Assembly: GCA_034178815.1 (NCBI GenBank)
Contig: JAXFQS010000076.1
Coordinates: forward strand, 1-16,364
Length of the DNA: 16,364 nt
Source of the DNA: JAXFQS01 sp034178815
GTDB taxonomy: Bacteria > Verrucomicrobiota > Kiritimatiellia > RFP12 > DVOR01
Direction: 5' to 3'
The translations under genes were made by a program, and so were the position numbers. The notes below the pieces were generated by a model. That model worked only from the letters and a program-made list of their open reading frames with translations. It was not told the origin of the DNA and did no database searches. Below are positions 1-10,500 of this stretch, one piece after another (the first letter of the stretch is position 1; each line of letters starts with the position of its first letter).

Positions 1-204
1 CCCTCCAACGCCTTCATCGGCAACTACCTTCGTTTCGAATTGCTACATCAGGCCGGCTTGCAGAATCAGATTCGCGGCGAGGCGCTTGCCTATTTCACGC
101 GCATGGCCGAGCGGACAGGTACCCTTTGGGAGTTTTCCGCCCCATCCGCCTCCTGCTGTCATGGGTTCGCCTCCTATATCGCCGTCTTGCTTGCCGGCGA
201 ATAA
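1..204 (+). CDS. Alpha-L-rhamnosidase-like (GH78), C-terminal fragment
   Basis: This is the last 67 residues of a protein whose start lies left of the window; the frame opens at base 1 and ends at TAA 202-204. The motif MAERTGTLWE followed by a CCHGFAS segment is the signature near the end of the (alpha/alpha)6 barrel of bacterial alpha-L-rhamnosidases of family GH78, where the usual form is ERTGTLWE...SCNHGFASH. The family releases terminal L-rhamnose from plant or bacterial glycans. Here the usual CNHGFAS reads CCHGFAS, and the family's C-terminal beta-sandwich is cut short, since the protein stops about a dozen residues after this motif. Catalytic acid residues lie outside the window, so activity cannot be judged. 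The gene runs in the same direction as the downstream operon but is separated from it by about 520 bases and a promoter, so it is probably a separate unit. Confidence 0.8.
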   Translation, partial: PSNAFIGNYLRFELLHQAGLQNQIRGEALAYFTRMAERTGTLWEFSAPSASCCHGFASYIAVLLAGE

Positions 205-229
205 AGGCCCTTGCTTCTAGGGAAGTTTT

Positions 230-340
230 GGAGGGAGAACTGTTGAGGACATCGCTACGGCGGTAGGAGGGAACGCCACCTTCTGGGAGCCCGTCTTGGA
301 TTGGTGTCTGAAGTGGGAACCTCCAGCCCCGGAGTCCGTC
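230..340 (+). repeat. Degenerate GGGAAC-type direct repeats
   Basis: Three related units can be read. One is at 230-253 (GGAGGGAGAAC... GAGGACATC). One is at 266-295 (GGAGGGAACGCC... GGGAGCCCGTC). One is at 313-340 (GTGGGAACCTCC... GGAGTCCGTC). The second and third share GGGAAC at the start and GAG-CCGTC at the end over about 26 bases. The third unit is also very similar to 15997-16019 in the other noncoding gap. This suggests an interspersed noncoding repeat family, but I cannot name it and see no transposase or RAYT-type gene in the window. Confidence 0.45.
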
Positions 341-580
341 ATCTCCTGCCCCGTTCCCGTGAGCCGATGCCGTGCTCAGGAACCTATCTGTCATTGCCGG
401 GGGTAGCCACACCACCATCGGGGAGATTGGCAGGGGCGTCCTGTGTTGTTGCCCACCAACTGCCGTCGAGGTAGTCGCAGGCAGGGAAATGGGGCTCTCT
501 TTATTTTTCGTCTCGACATTCTATGCGCTGTGTGGTAGGCTCCCCTCACCATTGGTGGCGGTAGCGAACTTGAGGGGGCG

Positions 581-602
581 AGGCGAGAAAGGTTTCTCGT
601 CT
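581..602. repeat. Near-perfect palindrome, candidate operator or hairpin
   Basis: The core CGAGAAAGGTTTCTCG (584-599) has 7-base arms that are exact reverse complements around a GG centre. With flanking bases the arms extend to ten pairs, one of them G-T. There is no T tract after it, so it does not look like a terminator. It ends about 65 bases upstream of the -35 box of the operon promoter, a position that would suit a regulator binding site. That role is inferred from position and symmetry only. Confidence 0.45.
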
Positions 603-666
603 ATCGAGCCCGCATCGGAATTGGCGCGCGCGGCTGCTTTTGGGGCTGGACAGGGGGGCTTTTGGA

Positions 667-695
667 TTGACTTGACGGGCGTCTTATGGGATAAT
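667..695 (+). promoter_or_regulatory. Sigma70-type promoter of the prepilin/giant protein operon
   Basis: The -35 box TTGACT (667-672) and the -10 box GATAAT (690-695) each match the consensus at five of six positions and are separated by exactly 17 bases. Transcription would start near 702, leaving a leader of roughly 26 bases with a Shine-Dalgarno AAGGA at 713-717, ten bases before the ATG at 728. A second TTGAC at 672-676 lies too close to the -10 box to serve. Confidence 0.65.
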
Positions 696-729
696 AGCGA
701 GGTTATTCGACTAAGGATTTTCTCGCTAT
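694..729 (+). promoter_or_regulatory. 8-base inverted repeat spanning start site and ribosome site
   Basis: ATAGCGAG (694-701) and CTCGCTAT (722-729) are exact reverse complements separated by 20 bases. The left arm overlaps the end of the -10 box and the right arm runs into the ATG of the prepilin gene; the Shine-Dalgarno AAGGA lies in the loop. If transcription begins near 702 the left arm is mostly outside the mRNA, which favours a DNA operator. If it begins a few bases earlier, the two arms could pair in the mRNA and tie up the start codon. Confidence 0.45.
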
Positions 730-1549
730 GCGACGCGGTTTTACCCTCCTAGAGTTGCTGGCTGTCATCGGCATCATCGCGATTTTGGCCGCCATTATGG
801 TGCCGAAGTTTGTCGGTTTGACCGAGAACGCTAAGGCGCTACGGTGCAAGAACAATCTCAAGAACCTTGGTGCGGCCTGCTTGACTCGCTTCTCTCGAAA
901 TCAGACATTCCCATCCTCGGAAGACTATCAGGTCACCAGTTCCGCCTATGAGAATGGGCGCGCGGTTGTCTATTACCATCTCGGGCGCGGGTGGGTCACT
1001 GCTTCCAAAGACTACGGTCCCAACCCCTCCAGGTCACCCTTCGATATCGAGCCGTCTAGTTGGCTCGGAGATTTGGCGGTGATTTCAGTCACCAATGGCG
1101 CGCTCTGGTCCTATATCGGCAACACCGAGGTTTACCGTTGCCGCACCTGCGCCGCGGCAGCTGCCAAGAAGGGGTACCGCGAAGCGCGCATTACTTACGC
1201 CATGAACTACCGCTTTCTGGGGTCCCACCCCAAACCCGACCAGGAGGGGCAGGCATCTCGTACCCTTCTCTTTGCGGAAATCGCCGAGTTTGGTGCGGAT
1301 AAATCGGACAAATCCGATGGTCGCATCGACCCGACCGAGAACGAGTCCATAGGCTTTTGGCACAAGAGTGCGGGACGCTATGTTGCGCATGTCTGCTTCG
1401 CTGATGGTCATGTCGAATCCCTTGCCGATCCCCGGCGACAGTCCATCGAGAGCGAGTTCTCCTATGGCGGAGAATATGCCGATTGGACCAAGTTCCTCTG
1501 CTCCGGCGGTCAAGAAGGCAATCCCCCTTCAGAAGATATCGCCCGATAG
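728..1549 (+). CDS. Type IV prepilin-like protein, DUF1559/H-X9-DG type
   Basis: The 273-residue protein begins MRRGFTLLELL, a class III prepilin leader. PilD-type peptidase would cut after Gly4 and methylate Phe5, with the conserved glutamate at mature position 5 (Glu9). Residues 5-27 form the hydrophobic helix that anchors the subunit in the inner membrane and packs it into a pseudopilus. The rest is a globular domain of the kind found in hundreds of PVC-group prepilins: a cysteine segment after VYR, a TYAMNYRF stretch, and a C-terminal ADGHVESL. The histidine before that DG is displaced: His212 is 13 residues before Asp226, and His221 only four, instead of the family's nine. The cysteine segment also reads CRTC instead of the usual CP-D form. 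The start is fixed by AAGGA ten bases upstream and by the leader motif. It stands 13 bases before the giant exoprotein gene, suggesting a role in that protein's export or display; this is inference. Confidence 0.88.
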   Translation: MRRGFTLLELLAVIGIIAILAAIMVPKFVGLTENAKALRCKNNLKNLGAACLTRFSRNQTFPSSEDYQVTSSAYENGRAVVYYHLGRGWVTASKDYGPNPSRSPFDIEPSSWLGDLAVISVTNGALWSYIGNTEVYRCRTCAAAAAKKGYREARITYAMNYRFLGSHPKPDQEGQASRTLLFAEIAEFGADKSDKSDGRIDPTENESIGFWHKSAGRYVAHVCFADGHVESLADPRRQSIESEFSYGGEYADWTKFLCSGGQEGNPPSEDIAR

Positions 1550-1562
1550 GATTTTTCCCCGT

Positions 1563-4500
1563 ATGATTCGCAAACTCCTGTTCATCGCCTTGCTTCTATC
1601 CGGCGGGCTACCGGCCTTGGCTGCGGAGTTGGCTGTGGTCACCAATATTCCCACCGCCTACTCTGCAAACAATCGCATCCACATAGTCGTTTCCAATGTT
1701 GCGCCGGACACTATCGTCTTTCGCAGTTGGAACCTCAATGGGACAGGCTCTACCAATGTGGTTTCCCTTGTCAAGGACTCCACGCTTGACCCTTACACTC
1801 TCTATATTTCCGAACCCGTCGCCCCGATTGCCGATATTTCCACCCGTGCCTGGCAGGTTGATGCAACCATTGACGGCGTGCCGACCGTTCTGCTCCCTCC
1901 CGTCCATCGTGCCCTTACAAACCCAACCGCGTCCATCCGCTCCTACAAGACGACTGGTCCTACCGCTTGGTCTTCAGAAGAGATTCTTGCCTCAGTGAAC
2001 CAAAATCCCAATTATCGTGCAATAGGCGACATCAATCCCAGCCACCACTTTTCCGGCTGGTGTTCGACCAATGCCGGCATGACTTCCGCTCTAATTCCGG
2101 GGCCAGGTTGCATCAGCCTCTACAATACGAATCATACCTTTTTGGTCAGCGGCCTCTATTCCAACGGATTGAAGAGCGTCTCCTTCAGCCTCCGCCGGCC
2201 GACTAATCAGGCCCTCGGCGATTTCTATGTGTTTGCCGTTACCAATGACCTTGCGATGGCTGATTTCTCGCTGATCGATCCTGAGTCCCACGCGTTGGTC
2301 GCGGCTTGGAACAAAATTGCAGTCAACACGCTTTCTTATGGTTCTTCCACTTGGAGCGAGCATACATTCGCCAATGCCGATGGTTCGCTTCTGGTTCCCG
2401 ACGGGGTGCCTTACCGACTATACTTCCTTCGCACGCATTATGTGTCGGGCACCTACAATGGCGGGCGCCTAGACATTGGTTCCATCGCACTCGTTCCCGA
2501 TTCGACGCGGGCGTCCCTCTCGGGCTCGTTCACGCCCGCCGTGCCCGACAAATTCTCCCCTATCACATTCCACGCGGCGCTTGCCGTTGAGACTCCGAAC
2601 TGGCCGGTTCTATCCTCGTCCGTGAAGGTGCATTATCGCCTTCAAGGAGCATCCGAGTGGACAACGGTAGATTTGACCTCGCACGATGCGGTTTCCGCGT
2701 CGGCTACCTTGCCAAATCCCTTGGAGGCTGGTCTTTACGACTACTATTTCTCTGCCGAGGCGAGGGGATTTCTCGCTGAGCAAATGGCTGTCGGGGATTT
2801 GCCTAAATTGGTTTCGCCGGTTGCTACCATCCAGATCGCTTCGTTTACGGTCAAGACCCTCTATATCGCTGGCAATGGAGACGATTCCAACGAAGGATTG
2901 TCCTGGGCTGCGCCGCTCCGCCAGATTCAGAAAGCCATCGACACCTACGCAGCCGCCAATACGGAACTGATTGTCTATGTAACCAATGGCGTCTACTCCG
3001 CCATTGACACCAAGGGTTTCCCAGTCCGCATTCAAAGCGTCAGCCATCCCACCAATGTGGTAATCGATGCGGCTGGCAGTGGACGAGCCGCCACCTTGCT
3101 CTCGGAGGCTGAGAATGCTGTCGGCGGTGTTCTGGTCGGAATGACGCTCAAAAACGGTCTGCTGGGGGCTGGTCTTGACGGCGCGGGTGTTTATGGCGGC
3201 TCGCTCATCAACTGTATTCTCTCGGCGAATACGACCTCAGCCCGTGGCGGCGCCGCGGCAAATGCCACCCTCCATAACTGTTTGCTGACTGGGAACCGGG
3301 CCAATGAAGGCGGCGCCGCGTATGGTTGCACGGTCTTCGGGGCTACGGTTGCAAACAACACCACCGAAAGTTTAACATCAACAGCCCTCGCGGATACGCA
3401 GGGAGGGAACAATATCCTATGGAACAATCTGGTTGGCGCGTCGGCAGACGCTTCTGACGAGCCTGCCAATCCGCTTTTCGTCAATCCGTCCGCCGGAGAC
3501 TACCATCTGTGGAAAACCTCCCCATACGAAAATGCCGGCGACAATGCCCTTGTCGCGACTCAAACCGATTTGGACGGTGCCGCTCGTATCCAAGGCGGGC
3601 GTGTCTCCAAAGGCGCTTTTGAGACCACCATCGAGGCCACTCTTGCGGTTCAACCGCTTGAGCAGACCGTCGCGTCCGGGGCTTCTTCCTGCACCTTTGG
3701 TGTCGATTGCCCCGCTCCTTGGTCGTTGGAGGATTCTCCTTGTGGCTGGCTCACCTTCGCGAATGTGACGGGGGCTTCATTCGATTGCCTGGTAGCTCCG
3801 GCTCCCGCGGACTTGACCGAGAACCGCTCGTGCCAAATCACCGTATCCAGTTATGGCGTCTCGCAGACTGTGACGGTGAACCAGCAAGCGGCATCGGGTA
3901 CGGTTTCCGGAGGGGGCGTGGATGATGCCGTGACCGGGGGACATGTCATCTGGAAACCCTCCGGAGAGGGGTTGAAAGCAGAGGGATTGGGGGGACAAGG
4001 ACAATCGGCTTGGCTACGGAAAGAGTATGGGCGAGGGCTGATACAATTCAACTACCAAATCGCCGGCAATGGGGTTCTTTCGGTTTCCTACGGTGCGGAT
4101 GTCCAGTTCGCCGTGACGAATGCCGCGTCAGGTACCATTGAACTCTACATTCCGTTCACGACTAATGTTGTCTGGGAGTTTACCCAGATTACCCCGACAG
4201 TCTCTGGAAGTGCCACTATCGACACCGTCAAATGGACTGCCGTGATGGATGTTTCTTTCGAGGTGGATGGCGGCACCATCTCGCCGACTTTTGTTTCCGT
4301 CACCAACGGTGCGCCGTACGGAGATTTCCCCGTGCCGGATTACGAAACGGCGGTTTTCAGCCACTGGTTGCTTGGTGAGCAAATTATCCGCCCCGACACA
4401 ATCGTTGTTGAGGGAACCAACCATGCTGTTAAGGCCGTGTCGTTGCCGATAACCCTCTCGGTCGATCCGACCGAACAGACCGTTCCACCAGAAGGCGGTA

Positions 4501-7500
4501 GTTATCTTATTTCTGTGGCGGCCACCAATGCGACTTGGTCCTTTAGCGGAACCCCTTCGTGGATTGCCTTCGCATCCTACGAGATTCCAACTGAGACCAA
4601 CACCCTCACCGAACTCCGCTACAGCGTCCAGCCCGCTCCATATAGTATGGAGGAGAACCGTGAAGCAACGCTTACCTTCAAGGCAAAAGGGGTCACCCAA
4701 ACGCATCATCTCGTCCAAAGCCCGGCGCAAACCTCGCTCTCCGGGGCAGGCCTTTCTGGGGCCGTGACCGGTGGTTCCGTCGCGTGGACGCCGGATGGCG
4801 AAACGGTTGTGGCAAAACAGTTGCCCGTAGACGGTTCTGCTTGGATTCGCTCTCAGTATGGGCGTGGTGTGGTGACCTTCGATTATCTGCTTTCCAATGG
4901 CGGAACGCTTACGATTCTAGTTGACGGCTCCACGGTTTATACCTTTGCCTCCTCGGGGGGCTGGCAAAGTGCAGAGATTGATCTCCCCGCCCCCGCGACA
5001 GTCGTATGGCTTTTCGAGCGGCATGCCGCGGATTCAGAGAATAGTCAGGCACAGTTGCGCAATGTCCTCTTCAGCCCGCGGATGACCGTGACATTCGACC
5101 CCAATGGCGGTTCGGTCTACCCCCCCACGCGCATCGTCACCTACGGACGCCCCTACGGCGCGTTGCCCAAGCCCGTGCGCGCCTCTCACATCTTCAATGG
5201 TTGGTATAATGGCTCAGAACGCGTCACCGCCTCCACCATTGTCAATCAGAGCGAGAACCACATGTTGACCGCTCGCTGGGAATACTACCCCGAATTCAAT
5301 GGCGATTCCCAGTACCAGTCGCAGAACAGCTGCATCGTCACCAATATTCCCACGGAGTACAGTACTGGAGACCAGATTTGCGTTCTGGCGGATATGTCCG
5401 TCACCACGCTCGCCTTTTGCTATATGCAGATGAATGGCGTACCGTTTGAAGGAAAGGAGATCAACGAAATCCCGTTGACCAAGTCGGAGGATGGAACCTA
5501 TCGCAGTGCCAATGTGCGGGGCAAATTGCCCCCCGACGGATCCTATTGGTACTGGATTAAGGACTCTGAGGGCAATAGTCTGACCCCGCGTCTCAACCTG
5601 GCGCGCTACCAGCCCCTCTCTACATTCAACTTCACGGAGCCTTCAGATTGGACTTGGACGGAGTTTGCCTCTACCGCAGGGGGCGGTTCCATTGCCAGTG
5701 TGCGAGGCATTATCAATCCATACAACCATTATACGGGCTGGTGTGCGACCAATGCTGGGCTTTTTACGGTTGCATTGCCTGGAACTGGTGGCTTGAATCT
5801 GTATAATGTGGCCAATGCCGTGCTTTGTAGCCCAATCTATTCAAACGGGCTGCAGCGGTTCTCGATGTTGCTGGAGCGCCCGAACACCGCGTTGTCCTAT
5901 AATAGTCCCCACATGGCGGTTTATGTCCTGACGAATGACTTTAACGCCGTGAGACAATTCTCTCTGGATCGCCCCCTGGCGGAAAGCATAGCAAGAGAAG
6001 TGCTGATTGATGATGGCGCCACAGCCCCCTGGATAGTCGAGGGAACGACACGAAAGCAACAAATCGAGGTGGCGGGAACAGATCGTGACCCGATTGTCGA
6101 AGACGGCATTCCCTTTATGATTTGCATTCGTCGCGAGCCATTCACGAACTCTAATGTGAACCCCAATACCGCCCGCGCCATTCTACGGAATATCGTCGTG
6201 ACGCCGCTTTCGAGTGTACTTTCCATCACCAATGCTCCGCTCGCATCATTCATTCCCGCACATCCGGCTCAGTCCAAGCCGTTCCAGTCTCGGGCCCTCG
6301 TGCACAACCATAGGGAGAACTGGCCGGCGGTCTCGATTTATCCGAAGTTGAACTATCGCGTGGCGGGAACGGAATCCTATTCGTCGATCGATATGAATGT
6401 GGTCGAGGAGGATATGTATGGGGCTTTTGTCGCGGCGACTAATGGTGTTTGGAACAACACAGTATTTGCCAGTGCGCTTCGCAATGCCAGCCTGCCAGCA
6501 GGCCTCTACGATTTCTACTTTAGTTGCGACTACTGCGGTTTCGATGCCAGCATGACGAACTTGGTTGACAACCTGCCGGGTGTCTCGTCTCCGGTCGGTC
6601 AGGTCTTCATCAATTTCGCTCCATCGTCCTATTCTGCCGCCGATGTGTGGCTGGCGTCAGGGGATATGGTTGTGCCAACCTTCAACAAGTACTGGATTGG
6701 CGAAGACACGGTGGCCTTTGTGCTTGAATCGAAGAGCGCGGCGACCAATGGGGTGTTGCGTTTTCGCTTTGCCGCGTCGAACGAGGCGGTTGGGCAGGCC
6801 TGGAACGCCGGTTTTATTTCGGGGCCGGTTTTGTTCAACTCGACCGTGACGAACTACTGGGGCGAGGTGAACGAGAACCAGAGCGTTCCCAATGGGGGAA
6901 TTGCCGTCAAGGGCAGTTCGGATGCCATAACCGTCGACCTTTCGGATACAAGCATGGTCGTGGTGCGATTCAATTTGAAGAGCGGGGAATATCAGATAGC
7001 CAGGGCTGCATTCCAGGACTTTGACGAAGAGGCGGCTGGCGTGCCCGGCACCTTCAGGGACATTACAACTGCCGGGAATGCTTCTACTATCCAATCGGCC
7101 TTTACCGGCTTTGAGCAAGATGGGACAAGACCGTTTTTCTTGGATACGACGAATTATGTTTCCGATGCGTTCGTCACGAGCGAGAGTGTGGTCAGTATCA
7201 ATCCTTGGGATGTCGCGGCGGTTGCTTCGGCGACAAACTTCCACACGACCTATTTTTCTGTATATCGCGATGCGCAGTCGGGATATGCTGGCATTATCTC
7301 GTCGCCTGACAAGGGGCATGAGACGGTGCTTGGGGTCTATGGTGTCGGGCGAGTCGTTGGTGACCGTATGTTTGATGTGCCGGGATCTGTCTCGTGGTTG
7401 GACAGTGTGCTTGGCTTGGGGAATGTCACTTTCGATTATTCTCCCACAGAGGCGTTCGACCCGCAGACTGGAGCGTTGTGGAATACGAAGAATTACACAA

Positions 7501-10500
7501 GCTCGGGTTATACGGTCAAGGCGGTTGTCTCCGACCTAACGACTGGTTTGGCTCCTGGCTCGGTTTCTGTCATGGCCTACTCCGATGGGCAGGGATCCTT
7601 TTATGAACTGCGTTTGAGCCAAATCGAGCAGTCTTCCGATTTGCAGACGGTCAAGAACAGTCTGTCCATCTATCGTTGGGTGAATGGCGTTCCCACGCTA
7701 CTCGTTTCGAAGGACAACAACAATGGCACGGCGAACAATGCCAACGCCAATGTGGCCTGGACGAATACGACATCTTACCGGTTGGAGATGGAGATGAATG
7801 CCGATGGCTCCATCAATGGAAAGGTGTTCAATGTTCGGACGGGGACGGTGATTGGCTTGGGGGCGTGGGAAGTTTCGGCTCCGGCCGGGACGGCTACCGG
7901 AGCGGGTACCTATGGTGTCTATGCCTACAACTGTGCTCCGTCCGTGACGGTCACCTGTTCGGGTGGTTCGGCCTCAGCAGAATCCGGATGGTCGTTCCTT
8001 TCAGATTATTGGTCGCTCGTTTCCAATGAGCAGGCGCAACGCAAGGTTCCGCCATTGGGACTCGTGGTCGAGGCGATTCCTCGGGGTGATTCGGATGCGG
8101 CTCCGAGCGACTACAATGCAACTATCTTGGCGAGGGTGGACAGTGTGGGCGCGTTTGGTATCCGGCACATGGTCATTCCGGCTTTCCTGTACGCCAATCA
8201 GTTTGTTCGCATCAAGTCGACGGCGAGTGGCGTGGCGTTGGACAATCTCTATATCGAGGCTTACCGGGGCCATACGCAGAACGAGCAGGATGGTGGTTGG
8301 TCGGCCGTCAGCAGTTGGGTGACGACGAATCGTGTGGGGGCAAGTCGGTGTGTGATGGAGTTTGCCATGCGCCGTGCCGATCCGGTCTATGCGGCCACGC
8401 ATATCGAGTCAATCAGTACGAACATTTACCAGTGGCTAATCTCGCCGCTGATGACGAATGGCTTGGGGCGGATTGAGTTCCAGGCGCGTGCGGCTTCGGG
8501 GCATCCGTTGGTGCATGTGCAGTATGCGGCTGTGACCCTTTCGGAAGCGGTTCAGTTGGAGGATAGCCGTCCCGAGGGCTTTATCGATCTGAACTGGCAG
8601 GATGTCTCGGGCTTCCCGGTTGTTGTTTCCAATTCAGCCTCGTTTGCATCGTATACGGCATATGTCAATTTGACGACCAATGACTTGGAGGCGGCGTTCG
8701 GATCGGGTTGCCGCTATGGGTTCTTCCGCGTGGCGCATGTGATGGACGGAGACTTGGGGGCCACGGTCGAAATCGACAATGTCTATGCCTACGGCAATCC
8801 GCCGGGCAACGCCAACTCTTGGCGGGCCTACAATGCCTGTTTCCCCGATACGGTCGGTTCGATTGACTGGGCCCGTGGACTTGGCTTCGATGGCACTCCG
8901 GCGGGCGTGTTGAACAATAGTTTGACCAAGCAGGTCGAGGATGACAGCACCCGTTTCAAAGATGCGGGTGTCGCGCCTTATCTGCGATCGGCGGGTATGG
9001 AGGCGGGCGTCGGAAGGCTCTCCTTCATCGCGCGGATTAGCACTAATGGCGTCTACAATGTTGCCGCTTCGGGCGGAAAGGTGGAGTTCGTGGTTGAAGC
9101 TGCCCCGGCCGCCTTGCGCGATGTTCCCGAAGAGATGTGGCACCCGATTCATACGCTGGATGGTACCGCGGTCACAAACACCATCGACTCCCAGTTCTAC
9201 CAACAATACACCCTCAACTATTACGAGCCAACGAACCATGTCTTGCGTATCCGCATGCTTCCCGGGAGCGATACGGGCGCGTTCGAGGATGCTTCCGGGC
9301 GCCCCTACCGCAGTCGTCTGCTGCTGGAAAATGTGCTCTTGGAAGAGCCCATGCGTTCGGGATTCGTTATCGACCGCGTCGAGTTGAACCTAGCTTCGGC
9401 AGGCAAGACTTTCGATACCCTCCCCAAGGGCGAAACCGTTCCCGAACAACAGCCGTTGCTGGGACATCCCATCACGGTCGATGTCAAGTTGGGCAGGCGC
9501 TTGCTCAATCCATCCGACATCAATGTCTACTTCACTTGGCAGCGAGGAACCAATGACTGGGGCAGTTGGTGGAATCGGCTCGATGTCTCGTCCGATGCCG
9601 CCGCCACCTTGCCCGCGCACACAACCCGCTTGTCGCCCGTCGCCGAGGGCCGGACTTATCAGGGTACGATTGGCGAGTTGGGTAGCCTGCTCTACAATAC
9701 CAACAATGTCTCTTCCAATGTCGTGCAGTACTGCGTCTGGGCAACCTACAAGACAACCGACGGCGAAAAGGTGTTCGTCGCGCAGGATCCGGTCTATACG
9801 CCTTTTACCGAGTATCCCTGGTATTGGCCCGCTCCGGCTTGCCTCGGCACGGTTCACCGTGCGTGGAGTCCCTACTTCTGGCTTTACACCAGTCAGCCCG
9901 GAAACGCTTGGTTCAACGAGTTGAATATGGTCGATTTCTACAACTTCACGGGGGTGGATATGGCGCAGTATGTCGAAATCGCCGCGCCCGAGGGGTTGGA
10001 CCTTCGCAACTGGAAGGTTCGTCAAGTCCGCTCCGACTATGTCCCCGCCGCAGGCGAAGCGACCGGGTGGACGCCGCCGGAAGGCTCCATCTATACGGAA
10101 GTGCTCATCGGCAGCAACCTAGTTGGGCAGCCCGTCAATACCGTCGTGACCAACAATGCCCAGAACGGGTGGGCATTCTTCACACTGGGCAATGCCCCCG
10201 CCGCCCCCTTGGATCAGCCCCTTCAGGCCAATGCATTCAACAGCGATGGCGGCTCCCCCTACGGCCTGCTCCTGTTCAGGGATAATGGCGCATTCGAATA
10301 TGGCGTGACCTACTGTCAAGAAGAGTCCTCCATCGAAGGAATGCACGAGATGGCAGAACTCTCCCTGCAGGGCGGCGATTACCGCCAACCCCTCGTCGAG
10401 GCTGGCTATGACCCTGAAGGCTCCAGGAGCAATGTCTTGGCCGTCGTCTCGGGCAAGGGCTCCAACTGGGTCGCTAATGTGCCACCCACCCCGCAGAACA

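Larger units (their letters stand above)
205..666. other. Noncoding gap with repeats and a palindrome
   Basis: I see no credible gene here. An open frame at 372-752 on the plus strand has no recognisable protein features and overlaps the well-supported prepilin start. A minus-strand frame at 95-418 is antisense to the rhamnosidase end and to the repeats. The stretch holds degenerate GGGAAC-type repeats (230-340) and a near-perfect palindrome (581-602). A weak hairpin right after the rhamnosidase stop (GCTTC/GAAGT, 213-226, loop TAGG, then a few T) could be a poor terminator but is not convincing. Confidence 0.6.

Noticed and set aside
95..418. Minus-strand frame of 107 codons
   Set aside because: It is antisense to the rhamnosidase end and to the noncoding repeats; arginine-rich low-information product typical of GC-rich shadow frames.
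672..677. TTGACG as the -35 box
   Set aside because: Only 12 bases from the -10 box; the overlapping TTGACT at 667 gives the ideal 17.
372..752. Open frame of 126 codons upstream of and overlapping the prepilin
   Set aside because: No recognisable domain, odd composition, no ribosome site, and it covers the promoter and the prepilin start.
1368..1562. Longer start for the giant protein (65 extra residues)
   Set aside because: It overlaps the prepilin gene in another frame and would bury the clear signal peptide that begins at 1563.
2850..3630. Beta-helix as a polysaccharide lyase or pectinase
   Set aside because: The repeat pattern looks like DUF1565/Pmp-like helices; I see no catalytic residue cluster of any lyase family.
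5120..5126. Run of seven C in the giant gene as a second slippage site
   Set aside because: Seven bases is short for phase variation, and the run codes ordinary Pro-Pro; kept only as a note.
8634..9239. Minus-strand frame of 201 codons, and similar long frames antisense to the giant gene
   Set aside because: Expected by-products of the codon use of the long sense gene; none shows a domain or a ribosome site.
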